Shown one piece after another: positions 54,209 through 63,496 of a stretch of 64,000 bases of DNA. Within the stretch, counting starts at the first letter, position 1. Every line of letters starts with the position of its first letter. The notes beneath the pieces are model-generated. The model was not told the origin of the DNA, searched no databases, and saw nothing but the letters and a program-made list of their open reading frames with translations. Source of the stretch: Caldicellulosiruptor changbaiensis (GTDB lineage Bacteria > Bacillota > Thermoanaerobacteria > Caldicellulosiruptorales > Caldicellulosiruptoraceae); contig NZ_CP034791.1 of NCBI RefSeq assembly GCF_003999255.1, positions 763,001-827,000 of the forward strand. Direction: 5' to 3'. Both the position numbers and the translations under genes were made by a program.

Positions 54209-55996
54209 ATGATTTACAAAACTGATATTTTAGTTGTGGGCGGCGGTGGGGCAGGTTTAAGAGCTGCTATTGCTGCATGTGAAAAAGCTTATGAAAATAA
54301 AAAAAGTGTGAAAGTGATACTTGCAGTAAAAGGAAGGTTGGGAAGCTGTGGCACAACAGCTTTAGCATATTCTGATAGAATGGCATTCCACGTGACGTTA
54401 CCTACTACAGAGCCCCATGGGGAAGATAACTGGAAGTACCATGCAAAAGATATCTATGAGATTGGTGGATTTGTTTCTGATTATGATTTGGCTGAGATTT
54501 TAGCAAAAAACTCAGCCGATGCTTATTTTTACTTAGATAGTCTCGGCGTTCCCTTTGTAAAAGAAAATGGCGTACCCGTTCAATTTGTGACAGACGGCTC
54601 TATATATGCGCGTGCATGTTTTACAGGACCTGATACGGCTGTTCAAATAGAAAAGGCTTTAATTCGAAAGCTTGGCGAAATAAAAGATATTGAAGTTTTA
54701 GAAGACGTGATGATAGCTGATTTGATTGTTGTGAATAACAAAGTTTGCGGAGCGATTGGTTTTAAAGGGAATCAAAATATCATAATACTTGCAAAAGCCA
54801 TTGTTTTAGCAACAGGTGGGGCAGGAAGTATTTATAAAAGCAATGTTTTTCCACCGCGTATGACAGGTGATGGGTATGCAATGGCACTTCGTGCAGGAGC
54901 ACAGCTTGTAAACATGGAGTTTATCCAGATAGGTCTTTCATCCCCCAAAACAAAACTCGCATGTTCGGGAAGTATAATGAGATGTGTTCCCAGATTTGTA
55001 AATGAAAAAGGAGAAGAATTTTTGTTAAATTATCCTATCACAAACAATGATGTATTTGAAAAAGGAGCAACGTGGCCAATAAGCTACGAGCATAAGACAT
55101 GCATAATTGACATTGCAGTATTCAGAGAGATTGCACGTGGTGGAAAGGTGTTTTTGGACTTTACTCAAAATCCCAAAGGATTTGAGTTTGAACGTTTAAG
55201 AGAGGATTTAAAACAAAGGTATTATAAAGAGATTAAAAATCAGATTGGGAGCAGAAAAACTCCATATGAAAGACTCTGTGAAATAAATCCACAGACAGTT
55301 GAGTGGTTTTTGAAAAGGGGAATTGACCTTAGAAACCAAATGTTAGAAATTGCGCCGTCAATTCAGCATTTCCAGGGTGGTGTAAAAATTAGAGAAAAAG
55401 CAAATACAGCAATTAGTGGCTTGTATGCCTGTGGAGAGTGTGCAGGCGGACAACATGGAGCAAACAGACCAGGCGGAAATGCACTTTTGGATACTCAGGT
55501 TTTTGGGAAGATAGCAGGGGAGAGTAGCTTTGAATTTGCTTTGAATAATTCAATCGATGAAGAGTCTGCAGTTTGCCAAGCAAACCGCTTGTTTGAAAGC
55601 TATAAAATCTATGTAGCTACAGATGGCATTGATTTAGAAAAAGCCATCTCAGAACTAAATAGTGTTATGGACTTGTATGCAAGTGTTGTACGATATCAAG
55701 CTGGACTTCAAAAAGCACTTATGGAAATTGAAGAGTTGAAGACAAGAAAAATCAAGCCTGTTGAGTATGAATATCTTTTGGAATTCAAAAACATGCTTTT
55801 GTGTGCAGAAGCAGTGGTAAAGAGCTGTATTTTAAGAGATGAAAGCAGAGGTCCGCACTTGATGTTCGAAAATTACAGCGATTTGTGGCCAAAGCCAAGG
55901 GATGAAAGACACAATGTATATCATGTATGCATACTAAATAAAGAGACCAATCAAATTGAAGTCTTTCCAATGCAACCGGTAAAACCAAAAGCGTAG
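54209..55996 (+). CDS. FAD-binding fumarate-reductase-type flavoprotein
   Basis: 595 residues. FAD-binding start DILVVGGGGAGLRAAIAA; ATGGAGSIYKSN near residue 205; MTGDGYAMALRAGAQLVNMEF; second FAD region GLYACGECAGGQHGANRPGG. This is the SdhA/FrdA/AprA fold, used to reduce or oxidise C-C bonds. It lies 3 bases after the DHOD-like Fe-S protein, which could feed it electrons. The substrate is unknown. No signal peptide. Confidence 0.85.
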   Translation: MIYKTDILVVGGGGAGLRAAIAACEKAYENKKSVKVILAVKGRLGSCGTTALAYSDRMAFHVTLPTTEPHGEDNWKYHAKDIYEIGGFVSDYDLAEILAKNSADAYFYLDSLGVPFVKENGVPVQFVTDGSIYARACFTGPDTAVQIEKALIRKLGEIKDIEVLEDVMIADLIVVNNKVCGAIGFKGNQNIIILAKAIVLATGGAGSIYKSNVFPPRMTGDGYAMALRAGAQLVNMEFIQIGLSSPKTKLACSGSIMRCVPRFVNEKGEEFLLNYPITNNDVFEKGATWPISYEHKTCIIDIAVFREIARGGKVFLDFTQNPKGFEFERLREDLKQRYYKEIKNQIGSRKTPYERLCEINPQTVEWFLKRGIDLRNQMLEIAPSIQHFQGGVKIREKANTAISGLYACGECAGGQHGANRPGGNALLDTQVFGKIAGESSFEFALNNSIDEESAVCQANRLFESYKIYVATDGIDLEKAISELNSVMDLYASVVRYQAGLQKALMEIEELKTRKIKPVEYEYLLEFKNMLLCAEAVVKSCILRDESRGPHLMFENYSDLWPKPRDERHNVYHVCILNKETNQIEVFPMQPVKPKA

Positions 55997-56009
55997 GGGG
56001 AAAACAAGA

Positions 56010-57098
56010 ATGAAAGCTTATGCAATGGTTTTAGAAGAGTTCAACAAACCTTTGAAGATGAAAGAGTTTGAATTAGTGTCTCCAACTGACGGTGAGCTTT
56101 TGGTAAAGATAGAAGCAGCAGGTGTTTGTGGCTCTGATGTGCATATGTTCAGAGGTAATGACCCGCGCACAAAACTTCCAATGATTTTAGGGCATGAAGG
56201 TGTTGGACGTGTATATGCTATCTCAGGTAGCTGGTTTGATGTAAACGGCGAAAAGATAAAAGAGGGGGATTTTATAATCTGGGACAGAGGTGTTACGTGC
56301 GGGAAGTGTTACTTTTGTGCCGTCAAAAAAGAACCCTACTTGTGCCCTAATAGGTGGACATATGGGATAAGTGTTAGCTGCGCAGAGCCCCCGTATTTGA
56401 GAGGCTGCTATTCGGAATACATTTATCTTCACAAAGATACGAAAGTTATAAAAATAAAAGAGAATGTTGATTCAGAAATTTTAGTATCTGCCTCATGTTC
56501 TGGTGCAACGTGTGCTCATGCTTTTGACATTGTTTCACCTGATTTTGGTGACAGTGTCCTAATTCAAGGGCCAGGTCCTATAGGGCTTTATGCAATCATT
56601 TTTGCAAAACTCAAAGGGGCGCGAAATATAATTGTGATTGGTGGCACAAAAGAAAGACTTAAGATGTGCAAAGAATTTGGGGCAACGCATGTGCTTGATA
56701 GAAATTCGACTACAGCTGGCCAAAGACAGGAAATAATAATGGATATCACAAATGGCCGTGGAGTGGATTTGGCGATTGAAGCTGTGGGTCATCCGTCGGC
56801 AGTAAGTGAAGGGATAAAACTTGTTCGAAATGGTGGAAGCTATCTTTCCCTTGGTTTTGGTGACCCCAACGGCAGCGTCACACTCGATTGTTATTATGAC
56901 ATTGTGAGAAAAAATTTAAGATATCAAGGGGTATGGGTCAGCGATACAAAACATTTGAATATGGCAGTTAATGTGGTGTTGCAGAATAAAGAACTTTTCA
57001 AAAAAATGATTACAAATGTTTACAAGTTGACTGATGCGACAAAAGCTCTTGAAGATATGGAAAACAAAAATACAATAAAATCTGTCCTAAAGCCGTGA
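56010..57098 (+). CDS. Zinc-binding alcohol/polyol dehydrogenase
   Basis: 362 residues, medium-chain type. Catalytic zinc ligands are seen in GVCGSDVHMF and GHEGVGRVY. Structural-zinc cysteines are in CGKCYFCAVKKEPYLC. The NAD fold starts near VLIQGPGPIGLYAII. Likely oxidises a sugar alcohol or sugar acid. GTAGGGGGA precedes ATG 56010. In the redox cassette, 13 bases after the flavoprotein. Confidence 0.9.
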   Translation: MKAYAMVLEEFNKPLKMKEFELVSPTDGELLVKIEAAGVCGSDVHMFRGNDPRTKLPMILGHEGVGRVYAISGSWFDVNGEKIKEGDFIIWDRGVTCGKCYFCAVKKEPYLCPNRWTYGISVSCAEPPYLRGCYSEYIYLHKDTKVIKIKENVDSEILVSASCSGATCAHAFDIVSPDFGDSVLIQGPGPIGLYAIIFAKLKGARNIIVIGGTKERLKMCKEFGATHVLDRNSTTAGQRQEIIMDITNGRGVDLAIEAVGHPSAVSEGIKLVRNGGSYLSLGFGDPNGSVTLDCYYDIVRKNLRYQGVWVSDTKHLNMAVNVVLQNKELFKKMITNVYKLTDATKALEDMENKNTIKSVLKP

Positions 57099-57119
57099 TA
57101 TAAAAGGGGGCGTACAATC

Positions 57120-58334
57120 TTGAATGTTGCAAAGGTTGGTCTTATTGGAATTAGTGGGTTTGGAAGTATACACTTGCGGTCAATAGAACAGCTCCAAGGG
57201 AAGATGGTTGACTTGAGAGCAATTGTTGCAACAAGCTACGAAAAAAATAAAGAAGTGATAGATAGATTGACTTCTCGAGGTGTTAAGTATTATCAGGATT
57301 ACAGATTGATGCTTGAGAATCATAAAGACTTAGATTTTGTTGCCATCTCAACACCCATACACCTACATGCTCCAATGGCAATTGATGCAATGGAAAGAGG
57401 TTTTAATGTCCTGCTTGAAAAGCCGCCTGCTGTGACAATTCAAGATATTGACGCTATAATTGAGACAAAGAGAAAAACAAATAGGGTTTGTAGTGTGAAC
57501 TTTCAAAACACTTCAGGTAAAGCATTTAGAAGACTTCTTGAGTATATAAAAGAAGGCAAACTTGGCAGAATAAAATCAATTGTTGGTGTTGGACGTTGGA
57601 AAAGGGATGAAAGCTATTATCAAAGAAACGCATGGGCTGGTAAGTTAATTGTTGATGGCAACTATGTCTTGGATGGAACAATAAACAATCCTCTTGCACA
57701 TCTTTTGAACAATGAACTGATTGCTGCTGAGACCTCAGAAGAAAATGGTGGTGTGCCTCAAAAAGTTACTGCAGAGATTTATCACGGACATAAGATTGAA
57801 GGAGAAGATACAGCGTGTGTTAGAATCATCACAAAAACCGGAATTGAGGTCTATTTTTATTCAACGTTATGTAACAGAGAAGAAGAGTCACCCTATATCA
57901 TAATAGAAGCTGAAAGAGCAAAGGCCTATTGGACATTTGCAAATAGGTTTAAAATAGAATACATTGATGGCACTACAGAAGAATTTGATGGTGGGCACGA
58001 AGATTTGTTTGTGAATATGTACATTAATATGGTAGAGCATCTGTTTGAAGGAAAACTACTTTACTGTCCACTGGAAATAACACGCAATTTTGTATTGGCA
58101 TCAAACGGGGCTTTTGAATCATCGAGGTGTGTTTATGGTATTCCAGATGAATATTTAGAGATTAGCTATGAAAATGGTAAGATATATACCTATATCAAAA
58201 ATATAAAAGAAATCATAGATGAGGCAACTGAAAACAAAAAGCTGTTTTCGGAGATAGGAGTGCCATGGAGCAGGAAGACAGAACCTTTTGATTTGACAAA
58301 CTATAAAAAGTTCAATATGTTTGGGCAGAAATGA
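57120..58334 (+). CDS. Gfo/Idh/MocA-family oxidoreductase
   Basis: 404 residues. NAD-binding start KVGLIGISGFGSIHL; the conserved LLEKPPAV near residue 100; a C-terminal beta-sheet domain. The family acts on sugars, inositols and glycosides. TTG 57120 follows AAGGGGGCG. It closes the second plus-strand operon; a two-way terminator follows. It is only distantly like the minus-strand member at 58395-59384. Confidence 0.88.
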   Translation: MNVAKVGLIGISGFGSIHLRSIEQLQGKMVDLRAIVATSYEKNKEVIDRLTSRGVKYYQDYRLMLENHKDLDFVAISTPIHLHAPMAIDAMERGFNVLLEKPPAVTIQDIDAIIETKRKTNRVCSVNFQNTSGKAFRRLLEYIKEGKLGRIKSIVGVGRWKRDESYYQRNAWAGKLIVDGNYVLDGTINNPLAHLLNNELIAAETSEENGGVPQKVTAEIYHGHKIEGEDTACVRIITKTGIEVYFYSTLCNREEESPYIIIEAERAKAYWTFANRFKIEYIDGTTEEFDGGHEDLFVNMYINMVEHLFEGKLLYCPLEITRNFVLASNGAFESSRCVYGIPDEYLEISYENGKIYTYIKNIKEIIDEATENKKLFSEIGVPWSRKTEPFDLTNYKKFNMFGQK

Positions 58335-58348
58335 TTAAACAACCTTAA

Positions 58349-58390
58349 AAAAAGACCTCCTTGGGGGTTCCCTGTATAGGAGGTCTTTTT
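58349..58390. terminator. Bidirectional terminator between converging genes
   Basis: AAAAAGACCTCC / GGAGGTCTTTTT perfect 12-bp stem (58349-58360, 58379-58390), with T runs on either strand. Confidence 0.9.
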
Positions 58391-58394
58391 AAAT

Positions 58395-59384
58395 TCAAAA
58401 CTCAATCACCTTTCCCTCATCAGCAGACTGCCTTGCTAAAAGCGAAGCTAAGGTTACGTAAAAACTGTCCTCGCTAGTAACTAAGCACTTTTCTGTACCT
58501 CTTACTTCATTTAAGAAATCTAAAAACACAATAGGTGGCTTTTCCAAGGAGACTTCCAAAGTCTCTTTAGTGGTGTCATTTAGCAAGAAAACTTTTCCGT
58601 TTAAAACTTCAAGAATTCCTTTTGTTCCCACAATTCTAATTCTATCATCATCATGAGTAGGGGCAGTAGCAGGACGCAAATAGTCAATGTTCACCGTTGC
58701 AAAAATTTCATCTTCCATTACAAAACTACAAAAAGCAGTGGCTTCAAGCTCACCATGATCATTATTGTAAAGTCTTGAATGTCTTGCAAAGACCGATTTG
58801 AATTTCTTGCCACTTAACCAATAAATCCAATCAATAGCGTGAATGCCAACCCAGGGAATTGTTCCGCCATATGTTCTTCTCTGTTTGTAAAAATCAGGTC
58901 GCATTCCAAGTTTATAAGATTTTTGAGCATGTATCAGTCTTATTCTACCTATCTTGTTTTCATTTATAAGTTTATAAGCAGTCCAAAAATGGGGTGTATA
59001 GCGCAATCCCAGCATTGACGAAAGTTTTACTTTTGTTTGCTTCCGCACACTCTTTAGTTCTTCAAGTTCTTCTATTGAAAGTGCAACAGGTTTTTCCATA
59101 TATACGTGGATTCCTCTTTCCATAGCCTCAATTGCAAGCTCAGAATTTTTATAAAAAAATGTATTAATCACAGCAATGTCAGGTTTGAGATCTTCAAACA
59201 TGCTTATAGGATTGCTATAAACCACAGGTGCAAATCCCATTTCATTTACTTGAGAATATAACCTTTCAATATTCTCTCCTTCACATCCAGGAGAGATTCC
59301 CACGATTTGGGCATCAGGGTCTTCTTTTATTCCTCTTAAAGCATATACATAGTGTCCACTACTGCCTACTATGCAAATTTTCAT
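58395..59384 (-). CDS. Gfo/Idh/MocA-family oxidoreductase
   Basis: 329 residues. Start KICIVGSSGHYVYALRGIKE (the Gly pattern differs from the normal GxGxxG); the conserved YMEKPVALSIEEL; GGTIPWVGIHAIDWIYWLSG with the usual His-Asp. Acts on an unknown sugar-type substrate with NAD(P). GGTGGGAG precedes the ATG at 59384. The last gene of the minus operon (GH106-like, SGNH, this). Confidence 0.88.
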   Translation of the reverse strand: MKICIVGSSGHYVYALRGIKEDPDAQIVGISPGCEGENIERLYSQVNEMGFAPVVYSNPISMFEDLKPDIAVINTFFYKNSELAIEAMERGIHVYMEKPVALSIEELEELKSVRKQTKVKLSSMLGLRYTPHFWTAYKLINENKIGRIRLIHAQKSYKLGMRPDFYKQRRTYGGTIPWVGIHAIDWIYWLSGKKFKSVFARHSRLYNNDHGELEATAFCSFVMEDEIFATVNIDYLRPATAPTHDDDRIRIVGTKGILEVLNGKVFLLNDTTKETLEVSLEKPPIVFLDFLNEVRGTEKCLVTSEDSFYVTLASLLARQSADEGKVIEF

Positions 59385-59420
59385 TTAAAATCTCCCACCT
59401 TTCATTCAAATTTTTTTCTT

Positions 59421-60146
59421 TTAAAACATAATTGTCTCAAATAATGACCATGCAAAGAGTTTATGCATCGGGCGATTGGGATGATTTATAAAATTTGAAA
59501 GAAGATTTGTTGTGTCAACGCCACTGTGATAAAGCTTTTTCCATTTTTCGTAACAATCACAAACTACAACATTTTCCTTTTGGCAAAGCTCCTTAGCTGA
59601 ATCTATGTAAAGATCTAACGTTCCATTGATTTGACTTTCCATATTTAATTTTGCCATCTCAATCAAAGGCAAGCTCTTTATAGCTGGTGAAATATAAGTG
59701 TTTTTCATATTGGGAGTCAAAAAGATTACTTCGATATCATTCTTCTTAAGTTCCAAAAATATTCCTGCTAAACCATTTAAATATTCATTCAAATACTCTT
59801 TTCCTTTGTTGCTATCATTTAATCCATAACAAACTACCACAAGGTCCGGGTTAAATCTTAAAACATCTCTTTCAAGTCTTTGTAAGCCACTTTGTGCTGT
59901 ATCGCCGCTTATACCTGCATTGACAATATTAATTGGAGCAAATGGGAACACCATTGATAAGATTTTTTTAAATTGATTATGATAGACAGCTTCAAAATCG
60001 CACACAACTTCTAATGTTCTTTTTGTTCCTTCAATGACCTCAAAGCAACCGTGGGTTACACTGTCACCCAAAAAGACAATTGTAGGTATTGGACCGGAGT
60101 GATAATTTTCATTTTTTTGTCTAATTTTTTCTACAATGCGCATCAT
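59421..60146 (-). CDS. SGNH/GDSL hydrolase (probable sugar esterase)
   Basis: 241 residues. Block I is FLGDSVTHGCFE with the nucleophile Ser; block II is ISGDTAQSGLQ; block III is YGLNDSNKG; the end NHPNRPMHKLF has the catalytic His. Likely removes acetyl or similar esters from imported sugars. The start 60146 was chosen from TTGGAGGTAG 8 bases upstream. An upstream ATG at 60185 overlaps the stop of the glycosidase gene (ATGA) but lacks a ribosome site. Cytoplasmic. Confidence 0.85.
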   Translation of the reverse strand: MMRIVEKIRQKNENYHSGPIPTIVFLGDSVTHGCFEVIEGTKRTLEVVCDFEAVYHNQFKKILSMVFPFAPINIVNAGISGDTAQSGLQRLERDVLRFNPDLVVVCYGLNDSNKGKEYLNEYLNGLAGIFLELKKNDIEVIFLTPNMKNTYISPAIKSLPLIEMAKLNMESQINGTLDLYIDSAKELCQKENVVVCDCYEKWKKLYHSGVDTTNLLSNFINHPNRPMHKLFAWSLFETIMF

Positions 60147-60181
60147 TCTAAATCTACCTCCAATTTTTATATTGATAAGTT

Positions 60182-63100
60182 TCATATTGTCTTAATTTTG
60201 TGTGTTTTTTCTTCAATAACTTCACCTTCGAACAGTTGTAACATCGAAGTTGATACTTCAAGTGTGAGCTTTACCTTCTTTGAAGAAAGTAAATCAGAAT
60301 CTACCTTCCATCTGTAAGGTTGCCAACATCTTGTGCCTATAAGTTCATCATTTATATAAAGGCTAACACACTGATCTACGTTATCTTCGATAAAGAATTC
60401 CACAATACCACTTTCCAAATATGGCATTTGAAGTTCTTTTTCGTACTTTATAAAACCAGCATAAAAAGGAATGCCGTTTTCAAGGTCTTTACTAAAGCAG
60501 CCTTGAGTTGGAAGCTTGCCTATATGCCAGCTGTCATCAACTTTGAATATACCTGCCATGCTGAAAATATAAATGGGTGTAAGAAGTCCATCAAAAGACC
60601 TGCTAATCTTAACGCATACACAAAGCTGATTTTCTCCCAATTTAATTAAGTTGCTAATGTCATATGCTAAATTAGTATGAGAATAAAATCTTTTTGATAC
60701 AAAATCTCTTGGTAAAATAGTATGATTGTTCAAAAGTACAACCCATTCGCCTTTTATACCTTCATCTTCAATGACAAGCCAAAATTGTTGGTCTGCAACA
60801 TCTACAAAAAATGAAGTAGTGTATATTGCCTCAAAGCTTGGCAACGTTATTTCTTTTGGACATCCAAAGAAACTTTTTGTTTTTAGTGGTATTGGAATTT
60901 TTGCCTCTTCTATCTGATCAATTATTGGTTTTGGTGTAACTGGAATTTTTGAAGATGCTGAGTATTGTTCATTTTCGTTGTTGAAAATCAATTTTAAATT
61001 CCATCTGCCGAGACTTAAAGGATTTAAACTCTCAATTGAAAATTTCCAGGGAGTTTCAAGAGGAATTTTGTATTGAAAAACTCTCTTTTCAATATCACTT
61101 TTGTGGTTGTTCTTCTTAATCCAACTTTTTTCTAATTTAATTAAATACGATTGAAAAGGTTCAAAACTTATGGAAAAAACCATTTGCTTTTTATCTAAAG
61201 AATTTTCGAAATTTATTTCCTTTTCGGAATCTTGCAATGTTAATGGAACCGAATAAATTCTGGTTATTTCATCAGCCTTGTAACCCACGTGTATCATACA
61301 ACTCTTTTTCTCCTTAGTTGGGTTTATTATGAATAAAAGATCATGATCTACATCCTCAAAGTAAGCACAGAGAATACCGCGGTCATTAGAAGATTCATAT
61401 GATACACTTACAGGCTTTTCACAAATCTTGTCAATTTTTGTTGCTAAATCTTCTATATTACCAATGAAGATACAACTGTTAAGAAAAACTGTATTGTTCA
61501 ATTTAGAACCTGTTGTATATGCCTTTGCGATGTCCATAGGATTTACTCCAAGAAAATTGCTAATATCTTTGGCGACATCAAAATCTTCGATGTTTTGAAA
61601 TGGCAAACAGCCAATAAATACTATCTTGCACCCATTTAGTATCAGCTCTTTTATCTTCATGTAAGCTTCTTTTTCCAAATTGGTCACAGGTGGAATGATC
61701 AATAGTTCAAATTTTTCATTGTCATAATAGATCTTCTGATTCCTGCATTCCAAATTCCTCACTAATGACTGGTCAACTATGTAATAGTCTATATTTTGTT
61801 CTAAAAGAATTTGCTGAATTCTACGAAAATCCTTTGAAATTTTTTCTTTTATTTCTTTCTCATAAAAACAGGTCCACTGGCTTGTAATTGGATCTACTAC
61901 AAGTACATCAACTTTTCTTTTGCAATTTTTAAGCATTTTAGTTACATTTTCTACATACTCAGACAATATTTTTTGATGTTTCCACCATGGCATCTGGAAA
62001 AAGGCTGAAGGTGGAGCATCGTGTTTTTTAAGACCATCTGCACTATAATAAAAAGCATGAGGAACAAACATGTCTATTCCCTGTAGTATTAGCCAATCAA
62101 ATATCCATTTCATATCTTGCATTGTCATGCTCCAGCCGATACTATGAAAGCATTCACACAAAACCCTTTCCTTTTTATAAAAGTGAGCGGCAGATGATGC
62201 TATCTTTGGATTTGCTCTGTAGTTTTCAGATACAACCTGGGGAATGTCACCAGCCTTTTGATGTCCTGCGTCTATTCCAGGAATATCCATAAAGGCTAAT
62301 TGTGAGCTTCTCAAAATTGGCTTTTCGCCCACATACAAAAGATTGTTCTGGTGGCACCATTCAAGGATTTGTTTGTCGTAGCTTTCAATAAATGTGTCCA
62401 CAACAAGCTTCCAAAACTGATACTTAATTTTTGAACAAGCTGTATCAAATATGTCTGTGCAAATAATTTGAGGTAATTTTTCAATAAGATTTTCCCCATA
62501 TGTTTGCTCAAAAAGCTTAGGAAGCAATTTTGACCAAGGAAGTTTGCCGGCAACTGGAGCTGTTTCATCCGTAAAAATTCCCTTTATTGTTTTTCCAAAC
62601 TCATGACCTAAGTATTTTTTATATTTTTCATGAGTGGTTTGAATGAACAGTCTTACAGCATCTTTGTTTAGAGGGTCGATAAATGTTCCGAAATATTTAA
62701 AATTTTTTAATGGATACTGATAAAACAAAAATATCTTCCACTCTCCTTTTGGTACTTTCCATTTAAGAACTTTTGCCCCATCTCCAACAAAGTATCTTTT
62801 CCTATTGTAAAATGTAAGCCCGCTTTCTTGGTAAATATGTTCTTTGTAGATTACACCAATATAATCAATCAAATCTATGTATTCATTCCATACTATAGTA
62901 TTGTTTCTTATTCTATAAGCTCTTGGTAATAACACTTCACACATGGGAATTTCAATGCAAATCTCTTCATTATCTTTTGCCTCAAACACTTTATAATCTA
63001 ATATAAAAGCTTGATACTCAGGATGCTGAGCAACTACTTCACCAGCTGAAATTCCACTTGGATAAGGATATTCATCATAAAGCCACACTTCCATGTTATA

Positions 63101-63301
63101 TTTTTTTGCACATTCAATTGCAACAGAAACCTTTTCAAACCACTCGTGAGAAAGGTAGGGTATTTCAAGGCCTTGCCGTGGATGAATGAAGAACCCGCCA
63201 ATTCCTTTTTCATGCATCTGAGCTATTTGAACTGCTATTTCATCATTTTCAATTTTCCCATTCCAAAACCAGAAAGGTTTTATTTTGAAATTGATGTCCA
63301 T
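60182..63301 (-). CDS. GH106-like glycoside hydrolase, large
   Basis: 1,039 residues, no signal peptide. N-terminal: KPFWFWNGKIENDEIAVQIA, then GFFIHPRQGLEIPYLS, then EVWLYDEYPYPSGISAGEV; then GIFTDETAPVAG with candidate acids; a beta-sandwich end with a jelly-roll sugar-binding fold. This is the pattern of GH106 alpha-L-rhamnosidases and relatives. The start ATG 63301 has GGAG 8 bases upstream; a GTG at 63310 overlaps that site. A minus-strand promoter (63355-63383) precedes it, next to the divergent LacI-type gene. Confidence 0.83.
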   Translation of the reverse strand: MDINFKIKPFWFWNGKIENDEIAVQIAQMHEKGIGGFFIHPRQGLEIPYLSHEWFEKVSVAIECAKKYNMEVWLYDEYPYPSGISAGEVVAQHPEYQAFILDYKVFEAKDNEEICIEIPMCEVLLPRAYRIRNNTIVWNEYIDLIDYIGVIYKEHIYQESGLTFYNRKRYFVGDGAKVLKWKVPKGEWKIFLFYQYPLKNFKYFGTFIDPLNKDAVRLFIQTTHEKYKKYLGHEFGKTIKGIFTDETAPVAGKLPWSKLLPKLFEQTYGENLIEKLPQIICTDIFDTACSKIKYQFWKLVVDTFIESYDKQILEWCHQNNLLYVGEKPILRSSQLAFMDIPGIDAGHQKAGDIPQVVSENYRANPKIASSAAHFYKKERVLCECFHSIGWSMTMQDMKWIFDWLILQGIDMFVPHAFYYSADGLKKHDAPPSAFFQMPWWKHQKILSEYVENVTKMLKNCKRKVDVLVVDPITSQWTCFYEKEIKEKISKDFRRIQQILLEQNIDYYIVDQSLVRNLECRNQKIYYDNEKFELLIIPPVTNLEKEAYMKIKELILNGCKIVFIGCLPFQNIEDFDVAKDISNFLGVNPMDIAKAYTTGSKLNNTVFLNSCIFIGNIEDLATKIDKICEKPVSVSYESSNDRGILCAYFEDVDHDLLFIINPTKEKKSCMIHVGYKADEITRIYSVPLTLQDSEKEINFENSLDKKQMVFSISFEPFQSYLIKLEKSWIKKNNHKSDIEKRVFQYKIPLETPWKFSIESLNPLSLGRWNLKLIFNNENEQYSASSKIPVTPKPIIDQIEEAKIPIPLKTKSFFGCPKEITLPSFEAIYTTSFFVDVADQQFWLVIEDEGIKGEWVVLLNNHTILPRDFVSKRFYSHTNLAYDISNLIKLGENQLCVCVKISRSFDGLLTPIYIFSMAGIFKVDDSWHIGKLPTQGCFSKDLENGIPFYAGFIKYEKELQMPYLESGIVEFFIEDNVDQCVSLYINDELIGTRCWQPYRWKVDSDLLSSKKVKLTLEVSTSMLQLFEGEVIEEKTHKIKTI

Positions 63302-63354
63302 TTCTTTCACTCCAAATTGTTTTAGTTGTATTTATTTTAAAGTTATTTATTTTA

Positions 63355-63383
63355 ATTATACACAACAAAATAAAAAGAATCAA
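63355..63383 (-). promoter_or_regulatory. Promoter of the minus-strand glycosidase operon
   Basis: On the minus strand TTGATT (63383-63378), 17-base spacer, TATAAT (63360-63355). A CAACAAAAACAAA tract lies at its upstream edge (63381-63393), shared with the other two sugar-operon promoters. Confidence 0.7.
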
Positions 63384-63434
63384 CAAAAACAAATCAAAAC
63401 CTATGGGTATTTCAAACAATGCTTCCCAAAATTC

Positions 63435-63464
63435 TTGATTTAAGAGAGCTTAGGGTGGTAAAAT
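63435..63464 (+). promoter_or_regulatory. Promoter of the LacI-type regulator
   Basis: TTGATT (63435-63440), 18-base spacer, TAAAAT (63459-63464) with TG at 63456-63457. Confidence 0.6.
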
Positions 63465-63496
63465 AAACTAATAAAAAATTCATTGTACAAAAGAGG

